64,000 nt of DNA from Desulfobacteraceae bacterium (GTDB taxonomy: Bacteria; Desulfobacterota; Desulfobacteria; Desulfobacterales; Desulfobacteraceae): positions 1-64,000 of the forward strand of contig JAAEMK010000106.1 of assembly GCA_024225635.1 (NCBI GenBank), written 5' to 3'. This document shows positions 1 to 7,564 of the stretch, in pieces (position 1 is the stretch's first letter; each line of letters begins with the position of its first letter). The notes beneath the pieces are model-generated. The model was not told where the DNA came from. It made no database searches and was given only the letters and a program-made list of their open reading frames with translations. Both the position numbers and the translations under genes were made by a program.

Positions 1-134
1 AAGAAATATCTTTATACATTTGTGCTCCCTTTCAATTTTATGTAGGAGCAGTATAAAACAAAAACATGGGTTTGTCTAGCCAAACTTTATTGGCCTGTTA
101 AAATATAAAAACATTAAAATCAACCTGCGGAATG
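1..134. other. AT-rich non-coding stretch
   Basis: This AT-rich stretch lies downstream of the truncated acyl-CoA ligase and has no convincing gene on either strand. The sharp drop in GC exactly where the ligase loses its C-terminus suggests a junction (insertion or deletion), but no terminal repeat can be seen inside the window. Confidence 0.4.
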
Positions 135-1610
135 TCAGATAAAGCTTTTGGGGGTCTCCCCCTTTCGCTCGTGGGGAATACCGATGGTGACGGCCTCGGC
201 AACGGCATCGTGCCGGAGCAGAAAAGCATCTATCTCGGCAAGAAACACGGAGTACCCCGACACCTTGATCATCTCCTTTTTCCTTCCCACGATGGAGAGC
301 CAGCCCTCCTGGTTGAGGATGGCCATGTCCCCTGTTTTCAGCCACCCGTCAGGGGTGATGGTTTCCCGGGTCTTGTCCGGATCGTTCCAATACCCCTTCA
401 TCACGCAGGGGCCCTTGATCCATAGCTCGCCGGTCTGGTTGATCCCAAGATCGTTCCCCGCAGGATCAACGATCCGTATGTCATGGAAATAGACCGGTGC
501 CCCGATGGTGCACGGGGTGTACCGCTGGCAATTGTTGCCGCAGATGCCCCCGGTGGCCTCGCTCAACCCGTACCCCTCGACAATGCTGGTCTTGATCAGG
601 CGCCGCCACCGTTCATGGATCTCCACCGGCACCGGTGCGCCGCCGGAGAGCACCAGCCTGAGGGAGGAGAAGTCACGGGTCTCGATGCCGGGAATGCTGG
701 TGACGGCAATATTGACGGGAGCGATGGTGACCCAGTGGGTAACCCGGTACATGGGAATCACATCCAGTATGGCCATGGGGTCGAACCGCGCAAACATCAC
801 AAGGGTGCTCCCCTGGGCAAGGGCCGGGTTCATGGCGATGTCAAGACCGGTCACGTGGAACACCGGCAGCACCAGGAGATGCACGTCATCTTCCTCATAC
901 TCGTAATAATGGCGAACGATTTTGCCGTGGATGGCAAGGTTCCCGTGGGTGAGCATGGCTCCCTTGGGATTGCCCGTGGTGCCGGCCGTGTACTGCAAAA
1001 CGGCCAGATCCCGGTCAAGGTCGATCTCAACGTCCAGAATGTCCGGCGCGGCCTGTTCAACCAGGGCCTTGAAATCCATGGTTCCCGGGATCTTTCGCTT
1101 TTGCGTTTCCATGGTGGGAGGGATGGGATAGGCGGGCAATTCGGGCAGGTAGTCGGCAAAGCTCGTGGTGATCACATTCTCCGGCATCACCCCGGGATCG
1201 ACGGCGTTCAGCACGGAATAAAAGGTGTCCTCAAGCACCAGGGTGCCGATACCCGCGTCCCTTAATTCATACTCAAGCTCACAGGACTTATACATGGGGC
1301 TGCAGGGGGCCGCCACCCCGCCCATTTTCAATATCCCGTAAAAGGCGATCACAAACTGGGGGCAATTCTCAAGATAGATCCCCACCCGGTCCCCCTTTTG
1401 AACGCCAAGGCCCTTGAGCGCGGCGGCAAACCGGTCCGACAGGTCGTCAAGTTCCCTGAAGGTGATCTCATACCCGTAAAAAACGATGGCGACCTTGTCC
1501 GGCCTTAACCTTGCCTGGAGGCGGATCTCCTCGAATATGGGACGTCCAGGGAACTCCGGAATCATTGGATCAACCACCGGCCATACTGTTTTCTCCCACA
1601 ATCTCTCCAT
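135..1610 (-). CDS. AMP-dependent acyl-CoA ligase, C-terminally truncated
   Basis: This is an ANL-superfamily acyl-CoA synthetase (ATP + acid + CoA to acyl-CoA), 491 residues long. The P-loop-like motif TAGTTGNPKG is at residues 208-217, followed by the YGLSE motif and the hinge TGD...GRKKEMIK. The protein stops right after GIPHERKGETPK, about 45-50 residues short of the usual 530-560. It therefore lacks the C-terminal segment with the catalytic lysine (GKxxR region) needed for adenylation. The downstream sequence in the other frames does not restore it, so this is a real truncation rather than a simple frameshift. It is the last gene of the minus-strand degradation operon, 71 bp after the next ligase. 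It is probably a decaying gene or an adenylation-dead acyl-AMP/CoA binder. Family assignment is sure; activity is doubtful. Confidence 0.85.
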   Translation of the reverse strand: MERLWEKTVWPVVDPMIPEFPGRPIFEEIRLQARLRPDKVAIVFYGYEITFRELDDLSDRFAAALKGLGVQKGDRVGIYLENCPQFVIAFYGILKMGGVAAPCSPMYKSCELEYELRDAGIGTLVLEDTFYSVLNAVDPGVMPENVITTSFADYLPELPAYPIPPTMETQKRKIPGTMDFKALVEQAAPDILDVEIDLDRDLAVLQYTAGTTGNPKGAMLTHGNLAIHGKIVRHYYEYEEDDVHLLVLPVFHVTGLDIAMNPALAQGSTLVMFARFDPMAILDVIPMYRVTHWVTIAPVNIAVTSIPGIETRDFSSLRLVLSGGAPVPVEIHERWRRLIKTSIVEGYGLSEATGGICGNNCQRYTPCTIGAPVYFHDIRIVDPAGNDLGINQTGELWIKGPCVMKGYWNDPDKTRETITPDGWLKTGDMAILNQEGWLSIVGRKKEMIKVSGYSVFLAEIDAFLLRHDAVAEAVTIGIPHERKGETPKSFI

Positions 1611-1654
1611 GATCCTTGCCTCCTTACGGATATTTGCACTCGAATCAATACCTG

Positions 1655-1678
1655 CTTTACCTGTTGCAACAGGTAAAG
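1655..1678. repeat. Perfect 24-bp palindrome between two ligase genes
   Basis: CTTTACCTGTTG is followed directly by its exact reverse complement, in the 71-bp gap between the two acyl-CoA ligase genes. It could be an RNA hairpin inside the polycistronic message or a dimeric operator. There is no T-tract, so it is not an ordinary terminator. Confidence 0.6.
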
Positions 1679-1681
1679 TGC

Positions 1682-3256
1682 TCAGGACACCATGCGGTCC
1701 TTCTCCTGCCAGAACCGCTGTCTCAACGCTTTCTTATCCACCTTGCCCAGGTTGGTGAGGGGAATGGCATCGATGAACTCAACGCTCTTTGGCGCCATGA
1801 GGCTTCCCTTTCGCTCCTTGATGAACGCCATGATCTCCCGGCCGCCTGCATGGGCTTCCGGCTTGAGAACCACAAGGGCCTTGACCTCCTCCCCCCATTT
1901 TTCATGGGGCACGCCGATCACCGCCGCCGCCTTCACGGCCGGATGCTCGAACAGCACGTCCTCGATCTCCCTTGGGTAGATGTTGAACCCGCCCGAGATG
2001 ATCATGTCCTTTTTCCGGTCAACGATGTAGAGATAGCCCTCGTGATCCTGCCGGGCGATATCCCCGGTGTAGAGCCACCCATCCCGGACGGTCTCCCGGG
2101 TGGCTTCGGGGTTGTCCAGATACCCGGACATCATGTTGGAACACTTGACGATCACCTCGCCGGGTTCCCCGGGTTTGACATCCCTTCCCTGCTCATCCAC
2201 GATCCGCAGCAGGGTATGAAAGGTGGGACGGCCAGCGGAACTGAAGATCTCCCGCTCCCGGACCGGGTCGTCGATCACATGCTCGTCCCGTGTGAGCACG
2301 CTGAAGGTCATGGGCGCTTCTGTCTGTCCAAAGAGCTGGGTGAAGATGGGACCGAACCGGGTCACGGCCTGCTTTAACCGCTCCGGGGCGATGGCCGAGG
2401 CCCCGTAGATAACATTGGTAAGGCTGGACAGGTCGTACTTATCAAGACCGGGATAGTCCAGCAGCACATAGAGCATGGTGGGCACCACAAAGGTGGTGGT
2501 GACCTTCTCCTTCTCCACCGTTTCCAGAAAAGCTTTGGGATCGAAATGGTCCAGGATCACGCACCGGCCGTTCCTGAGGAGCACGGGGAGCATGAGACAG
2601 CCCCCGGCATGGGTCAGGGGCGTGAGATAGGCAAACACCTCCCTGCGGCCGAACCCGAACTCAAGGGTCTCGAACAGAATGGTGTTGACCCAGGCCCGGT
2701 GGGAGAGCATCACCCCCTTGGGCCGGCCCGTGGTGCCGCCGGTGTAGTAGATCCCCACCAGGTCTTCCGGGTCCATGGCCGGGGCCCGGGCCCTTGGGCC
2801 ATGCTCTTTCATCATGGTCTGGAGGTGAACATGGCCCGGCATCAGGCCGGCCCCGTCTTCAGCCACACAGATGTAGTGTTTGACCGTCTCAAGCCGGGGC
2901 ATCATCTCGCTGACACGATCGGCCATGGTTTCATGGTAGATCAGGGTGGTGCAACGGGACTGGTTCACCATGTAAATGTGATCCTCCCGGCTCAGGAGCA
3001 CGGCAAGGGGCACCCGGACGCAACCGGTCTTTGCCACGGCATACTCGCTGAAGATGTACTCCGGGCAGTTGGCCATCAAAAAGGCGACCCGGTCCCCTTT
3101 GCCAAGGCCCAACCCCTTGAAGGCGTTGACCAGGCGGTTGGCGTTTTCCCCCATCTCGCTGTAGGTATAGGATTGATCCCCATGGGTGATGGCCGTGCTC
3201 CTGCCGTGGAACATAACGCACCGGTCGTAGAGATCGCCGATTGTCAAGGCTGTCAT
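1682..3256 (-). CDS. AMP-dependent acyl-CoA ligase
   Basis: This 524-residue ANL-family acyl-CoA synthetase is complete. It has the YTGGTTGRPKG nucleotide-binding motif, FGQTEAP, the hinge DGWLYTGD, VDRKKDMIISGG, and the C-terminal LGKVDKKALR motif whose lysine completes adenylation. It activates a free carboxylic acid to its CoA thioester in the cytoplasm; the chain length cannot be read from sequence. The start overlaps the stop of the upstream MaoC gene by 4 bp (ATGA), so the two are translationally coupled. It is one of three acyl-CoA ligases in the operon, which suggests a mixture of substrates or successive activation steps. Confidence 0.93.
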   Translation of the reverse strand: MTALTIGDLYDRCVMFHGRSTAITHGDQSYTYSEMGENANRLVNAFKGLGLGKGDRVAFLMANCPEYIFSEYAVAKTGCVRVPLAVLLSREDHIYMVNQSRCTTLIYHETMADRVSEMMPRLETVKHYICVAEDGAGLMPGHVHLQTMMKEHGPRARAPAMDPEDLVGIYYTGGTTGRPKGVMLSHRAWVNTILFETLEFGFGRREVFAYLTPLTHAGGCLMLPVLLRNGRCVILDHFDPKAFLETVEKEKVTTTFVVPTMLYVLLDYPGLDKYDLSSLTNVIYGASAIAPERLKQAVTRFGPIFTQLFGQTEAPMTFSVLTRDEHVIDDPVREREIFSSAGRPTFHTLLRIVDEQGRDVKPGEPGEVIVKCSNMMSGYLDNPEATRETVRDGWLYTGDIARQDHEGYLYIVDRKKDMIISGGFNIYPREIEDVLFEHPAVKAAAVIGVPHEKWGEEVKALVVLKPEAHAGGREIMAFIKERKGSLMAPKSVEFIDAIPLTNLGKVDKKALRQRFWQEKDRMVS

Positions 3257-3711
3257 GTTTCCGTCCCCCTCATGTGAAACATCATTGTATAGTCAAGGTC
3301 CATGACCGTCTCCCCCCGCTGGTTCTTCACCGTGTACTTCCAGGTCTGGACCCCCCGGGTGGGATCACTGGTGGTTCGTTTCTTCATCACCTCCACCACA
3401 ACGGTGATGGTGTCCCCGATCTTTACCGGGGCATGCATCCGCATGTTGTCCACCCCGAGCCAGGCAATGGCGGCATCCCCGGCAAACCCGGCCATGCCCA
3501 CCAGGCCCACGGCCAAGCCGAATATCATGGGGCCGTGGGCCAGCCGCTCCTTGAAGGGCGTCTTTGCCGCATACTCCTTGTCCATGTGAAGCGGATAAAA
3601 ATCCATGGTCAGACCGGCCCAGTTGACCACATGGGTCTCGGTTACCGTTATGGCGGGGGTTGTGAAGATGTCCCCCACATTGAAATCATCTCCGTATTTG
3701 TTGTGTTCCAT
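3253..3711 (-). CDS. MaoC-family (R)-specific enoyl-CoA hydratase-like protein
   Basis: This is a single hot-dog-fold MaoC domain of 152 residues. The hydratase-2 catalytic pair is visible as Asp37 and His42 in DFYPLH, with AHGPMIFGLAVGL following. The expected reaction is hydration of a trans-2-enoyl-CoA to the (R)-3-hydroxyacyl-CoA. It sits between a ligase gene (4-bp overlap) and a DUF35 gene, next to a thiolase-fold gene. MaoC, DUF35 and thiolase-like genes together are the composition of the ChsH1-ChsH2-Ltp2 hydratase/retro-aldolase system of steroid side-chain breakdown, so a comparable role on a branched acyl-CoA is possible. That last point is inference. Confidence 0.88.
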   Translation of the reverse strand: MEHNKYGDDFNVGDIFTTPAITVTETHVVNWAGLTMDFYPLHMDKEYAAKTPFKERLAHGPMIFGLAVGLVGMAGFAGDAAIAWLGVDNMRMHAPVKIGDTITVVVEVMKKRTTSDPTRGVQTWKYTVKNQRGETVMDLDYTMMFHMRGTET

Positions 3712-3728
3712 GTTCCCTTCCTCTAAAT

Positions 3729-3754
3729 GGGGACAGATTTATAAATCTGTCCCC
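3729..3754. repeat. REP-like 26-bp perfect palindrome
   Basis: GGGGACAGATTTA is followed by its exact reverse complement. It resembles the GGGGACAG-type REP palindromes dispersed in many deltaproteobacterial genomes. It overlaps the 3' end of the DUF35 gene and supplies its stop codon and last residues. Confidence 0.75.
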
Positions 3755-4185
3755 AGTGCTGTCCCCGGGGTTGCCGGGTTTGCGGGTGTGAACTTTGGCA
3801 GGGTAAAATCGTCATTGAGCCGCTCAAACACCACTTTCACGGGCATCTCGCACGTGACAGAATAGGGATCGCACCCCACAATGTTGCTCAACAGCTGAAT
3901 CCCTTCCTCAAGTTTGACAATGGCGATCACATAGGGCATGTCACCAACAAAGGCCGAGGGGGCATTGCTTTCCACCACGGTGTAGGTATAGATCCGCCCC
4001 TTGCCGCTTGCCGTAACCCACTCAAGGTCGTCTGAAAAACATGCGGGACAGGCGATCCTCGGGTAGAAGATGTTCTTGTCACACTCCTTGCAGTGCTGAA
4101 ACACGAGTTTTTCCTTGTTGGCCGCGTCCCAGAACGGTTTTGCCCAGGGATTGACCACGGGAACCGGTTTTTCAATTGCTGTCAT
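3739..4185 (-). CDS. DUF35 / OB-fold zinc-ribbon protein
   Basis: This 148-residue protein has an N-terminal rubredoxin-like zinc ribbon (C32, C35, C46, C49) followed by an OB-fold, the DUF35 (acyl-CoA-associated) architecture. DUF35 proteins act as partners of thiolase-fold enzymes, either bridging substrates or enabling aldol cleavage. The gene lies directly downstream of a thiolase-fold gene (18 bp) and upstream of maoC, consistent with a physical complex. The last few residues (GTDL and the stop) are encoded by the 26-bp REP-like palindrome, so the native C-terminus seems to have been altered by the repeat. It was identified by the cysteine pattern and context. Confidence 0.88.
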   Translation of the reverse strand: MTAIEKPVPVVNPWAKPFWDAANKEKLVFQHCKECDKNIFYPRIACPACFSDDLEWVTASGKGRIYTYTVVESNAPSAFVGDMPYVIAIVKLEEGIQLLSNIVGCDPYSVTCEMPVKVVFERLNDDFTLPKFTPANPATPGTALGTDL

Positions 4186-4203
4186 TGCTCTCTCTCCTTG
4201 TAA

Positions 4204-5391
4204 TCATGGAATCTCCGTACCAAGCACCGTTACCTGGGCATCCATGTAGGTGCCGCCGGTGGCGGTCTCCACGGCAAACCTTGCATCCTTGACCTGGCGG
4301 TCGCCGGCCTTTCCCATGAGCTGGCGCACGGCCTCGATCATCAGGGCCACGGCCCCGCCGGCGCCGGTGTGCCCCTGGGAGAGCATGCCGCCGTTGGTGG
4401 TGCAGGGAAGGGAGCCCCCGGGCCAGGTGGCGCCGCTGACAAAGAGCTTACCGGCCCCACCCCTTTCACAGAACCCCAGCTCCTCGAGACCGATCATCTG
4501 AAAGATGGGATAGGAGTCGTAGATCTCCGCCACATCCATATCCTTTGGTGTGAGCCCGGCCTGCTCAAAGGCCGTTCTACCTGCCCCGGCCCATCCGAAC
4601 CGGCCCACGTCCGGCTCCTGGGAGTAGACAAAATGGGTAACCGTGCCACCCTCGCCCAGGACATACACCGGCCGGGGACAAAGATCCGGCGCCCGTTCGG
4701 CGGAGGTGAGCACAAACGCGCCGCCCCCGTCAAAGAGCATGTTGGACTGCTTGGCCCGCAGGGGGGTGGAGAGCATCTTGGAGGCCATCACCTCTTCAAT
4801 GGTGAGGTCCTTTTTGTTGAAAAAGGCGTTGGGATTGAGCCTTGCCCACTTTCTGTTGGACACGCACACGGCCGAGAGCTCCTCATCCGTGCACCCGGTC
4901 TCGAACTTGTAGCGGTTGGTGGCAAGGGCCGCAATGGCGGAATAGTGCTGGCCAAAGGGCACCTCCCACTCGGCCGAGATACCGGCGGTGGAGAAGAGGT
5001 CGATTCCGCCCTGGGCCGTGACCCCGGTGCCGAGCCGGTCCGCATGGACAAAGAGCACGGTCTTTGCGTTCCCCGTCTCGATAAGGCTGGATGCCAGCTG
5101 GAGTCCGCAGCTGCTGCTCGAGCCCCCGGCAAACACCTGGCAGTTCTTGTTCACGTTCTTGAGCCCCAGCTCCTCCACGATCCGGCAGGTCACAAGCTCG
5201 GTGTTAAAGGCCGGGCTGTACAGGGAGGCGGTGGGCATGACATAGTCGATCTCATCCTTGTCAATGCCGGCATCCCGGATGGCAACCTTGGCCGATTCAA
5301 TGGCGTGGTAGATGGCGGCGGTTTCCGGGAAGCGTCCCGTGGGCACCTCGCCGATCCCGATGAAGGCCGCCCGTTTCGCGTTCTTACCCAT
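4204..5391 (-). CDS. Thiolase-fold protein (SCP2/lipid-transfer thiolase-like)
   Basis: This 395-residue protein of the thiolase superfamily is of the SCPx/Ltp type. Recognisable landmarks are a nucleophile-loop region (FAGGSSSSCGLQ), a central SNMLFDGGGAFVL and a C-terminal NGGMLSQGHTGAGG carrying the conserved His. In my hand alignment the usual nucleophilic Cys position holds Gly/Ser, while a Cys lies five residues further on. A lyase (retro-aldolase) role with the neighbouring DUF35 protein, as in Ltp2-ChsH2, is therefore as likely as true thiolysis. I chose the ATG at 5391 because GGAGGG precedes it; an in-frame ATG at 5415 exists. It overlaps the fadB-like stop by 8 bp. Confidence 0.87.
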   Translation of the reverse strand: MGKNAKRAAFIGIGEVPTGRFPETAAIYHAIESAKVAIRDAGIDKDEIDYVMPTASLYSPAFNTELVTCRIVEELGLKNVNKNCQVFAGGSSSSCGLQLASSLIETGNAKTVLFVHADRLGTGVTAQGGIDLFSTAGISAEWEVPFGQHYSAIAALATNRYKFETGCTDEELSAVCVSNRKWARLNPNAFFNKKDLTIEEVMASKMLSTPLRAKQSNMLFDGGGAFVLTSAERAPDLCPRPVYVLGEGGTVTHFVYSQEPDVGRFGWAGAGRTAFEQAGLTPKDMDVAEIYDSYPIFQMIGLEELGFCERGGAGKLFVSGATWPGGSLPCTTNGGMLSQGHTGAGGAVALMIEAVRQLMGKAGDRQVKDARFAVETATGGTYMDAQVTVLGTEIP

Positions 5392-7540
5392 GATCCCTCC
5401 CCTGACCGGTTGCATAAAAGGTCCTGCTCTCCGCAGCCATCTCCCTCAACAGGGGGGCTGGGGAGAAACGCGGACCAAACTCGCCCTCGAGCTCCAGAAG
5501 ATAGTCGTACACCTTATTGATGCCCCAGGTGTCCGCCTCCCTGAAGATCCCGCCCCTGACGGCCGGGTACCCGCACCCGTAAACCATGGCAAGGTCCATG
5601 TCCTGGGGCCGGTTGTCGCAGATGCCCTCCTCCATCATAAAGGCGGCCTCGTTGATGGCCCGGGCCAGCATCCGCCTGGCAAGGATTTCCCATGAGACCT
5701 CAGCCGCCCTGTCCAGGTTATTCTCTTCCAGGTAGGCTGTGACAAGCTCCTCCACCACCTTGTTGGGCACCGGTTTCTTGTCGGTGTAATCATAATACCC
5801 GGAGCCTGTTTTCCTGCCATAGCACCCGGTTTCAAATATCTTTCTGTGAATCCCGGCCACCTTCCAGCGGTCGCCAAACTCCTTTTCAAAGTAGCTGGCC
5901 ACATGGAACCCGATATCGATGCCGGTAAGATCGTGGAGGGTGAACGCGCCCATGGGCATGCCGAACTCCCTAAGCGCCCGGTCGATCAGGGGCAGGGGAA
6001 TGCCCTGCTCCAGCATGAAGTTGCTCTCCCCCATGAGGGCGTTGAGCTGGCGGGAGGTGTAGAATCCCGGGCCGTCATTGACCACCACCGGGATCTTGCC
6101 GATCCGCCGTGAAAAGGCCACTCCCGTGGCAAGGCTTTTGTCCGACGAGGTCTTTGCCGTGATCACCTCCACCAGCTGCATCCGCTCGGCAGGATTGAAG
6201 AAATGAAGCCCCAGCATCCGCCCGGGCTCGCCCAGCACCCCGGCAAGCTCGGTCACGGGCAGGGCCGAGGTGTTGGTGGCAAACACGGTATCCGGCCCGC
6301 AGATCTTATCGACCCTGGCCCAAAGATCCTTTTTGATATCCATGTTTTCCACCACGGCCTCGATCACGAGATCCGCCCCCCGGATATCCTCGAGACTGGT
6401 TGTGGCCACGGCGTTGTCCGCGATCAGGGTATCAAGGGCCTCCGGGGTCATGCGCCCCTTTTTGACGGCAAAGGCAAAGGTTTGTCTAACCCGCTCAAGC
6501 CCGTTTGCCACGGCCTTTTCATCCACATCCCAAAGCAAGGCCCTGAACCCGCGCCCGAGAAGCAAGTTGACAATGCCGGCCCCCATCACCCCGAGGCCGA
6601 GCATGGCAACGGTTTTCACCTCCAGGGGGGCGACATTTCTGGTGCGCTCAAGCCGGCCCGCACGCCTGGAGTTAAGGAAGACGGAGATCAGGTTCTTTGC
6701 CTCCCGGGAAAGGGCGGCCTCGCAGAAAAGCTGGGCCTCCCGCTGAATGTCACTGTCAAAATCCTCCGAAAGCCCCATTGAAAGCGCCTCCATGGCCTTG
6801 AACGGCGCATTGAGCCCCTTTGCCTTTTGGGCGGCCATGCCGGCGGCCGTCTCAAGGACCGTCTGTTTCTCCGGATCTGAAGGAAGCTTATCCTTCCTTT
6901 TTCTTGTCCGGTGAACCGACAGCCTCCGCTCCTTGTTTACAAAGGACCTGGCCGCCGCCACCGCCTGCTCCACCAGCTCTTCCGGGGGGAACACCCCGTC
7001 CACGATTCCCAATTCCAGGGCCTTGTCCGCCTTGACGGGCTTGCCCGTGGTGATCATGGAAAGGGCGGCCTCAAGGCCGCAGAGCCTGGGAAGCCGCTGG
7101 GTGCCCCCGGCCCCGGGAATGAGGCCCAGCTGCACCTCGGGCTGCCCAACCTTCACCCCGGCGGCAGCCACCCGGTAATGGCAGGCCATGGCAAGCTCGA
7201 GCCCGCCCCCGAGGGCCGGCCCGTTGATGGCCGCCACCACCGGCTTGGGCCCGTTCTCGATCATGGCCTGGAACCGGTTGTGGGCCGTCACCTGTTCAAA
7301 CAGCAGCAGGGAATCCGAAATATCGGCCATCTCGGTGATATCCCCCCCCGCCATGAATTTTTTCCCAATGCCGGTCAGCACAATCCCCTTGATGGCGGCG
7401 GATTCAAAGGCCTCTTCAAAGGCTGCGGCCATCTCCTTTCTAAAAAGGGTGGACAGCTGGTTCACCGGCGGATTGTTGAGCCTGATAATCACGATCTCAT
7501 CGTTGAGTTCAACCATGAGGGTCTTGAAATCGGTCTGCAT
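5384..7540 (-). CDS. FadB/FadJ-like enoyl-CoA hydratase / 3-hydroxyacyl-CoA dehydrogenase
   Basis: This is a bifunctional beta-oxidation enzyme of 718 residues. The N-terminal crotonase domain carries both expected glutamates (E115 in GGGLE, E135 in QPE just before LGLIPGAGG). The C-terminal NAD-binding domain starts at GLGVMG (315-320), with HFFNP at 446-450 containing the catalytic His and NDGPGF downstream. It hydrates trans-2-enoyl-CoA and oxidises the (S)-3-hydroxyacyl-CoA. Its length matches the FadB/FadJ family. It is co-transcribed with the FadD-like ligase upstream (24 bp) and overlaps the thiolase-fold gene downstream, which would complete a beta-oxidation cycle. Whether it is closer to FadB or FadJ cannot be settled by eye. 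Confidence 0.95.
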   Translation of the reverse strand: MQTDFKTLMVELNDEIVIIRLNNPPVNQLSTLFRKEMAAAFEEAFESAAIKGIVLTGIGKKFMAGGDITEMADISDSLLLFEQVTAHNRFQAMIENGPKPVVAAINGPALGGGLELAMACHYRVAAAGVKVGQPEVQLGLIPGAGGTQRLPRLCGLEAALSMITTGKPVKADKALELGIVDGVFPPEELVEQAVAAARSFVNKERRLSVHRTRKRKDKLPSDPEKQTVLETAAGMAAQKAKGLNAPFKAMEALSMGLSEDFDSDIQREAQLFCEAALSREAKNLISVFLNSRRAGRLERTRNVAPLEVKTVAMLGLGVMGAGIVNLLLGRGFRALLWDVDEKAVANGLERVRQTFAFAVKKGRMTPEALDTLIADNAVATTSLEDIRGADLVIEAVVENMDIKKDLWARVDKICGPDTVFATNTSALPVTELAGVLGEPGRMLGLHFFNPAERMQLVEVITAKTSSDKSLATGVAFSRRIGKIPVVVNDGPGFYTSRQLNALMGESNFMLEQGIPLPLIDRALREFGMPMGAFTLHDLTGIDIGFHVASYFEKEFGDRWKVAGIHRKIFETGCYGRKTGSGYYDYTDKKPVPNKVVEELVTAYLEENNLDRAAEVSWEILARRMLARAINEAAFMMEEGICDNRPQDMDLAMVYGCGYPAVRGGIFREADTWGINKVYDYLLELEGEFGPRFSPAPLLREMAAESRTFYATGQGRDHG

Positions 7541-7564
7541 GGTCTGTATCCCCCTGTCCGTATG

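Noticed and set aside
76..345. Frameshifted continuation of the truncated acyl-CoA ligase
   Set aside because: The alternative frame does not encode the expected C-terminal ligase motif, so a simple frameshift is not supported.
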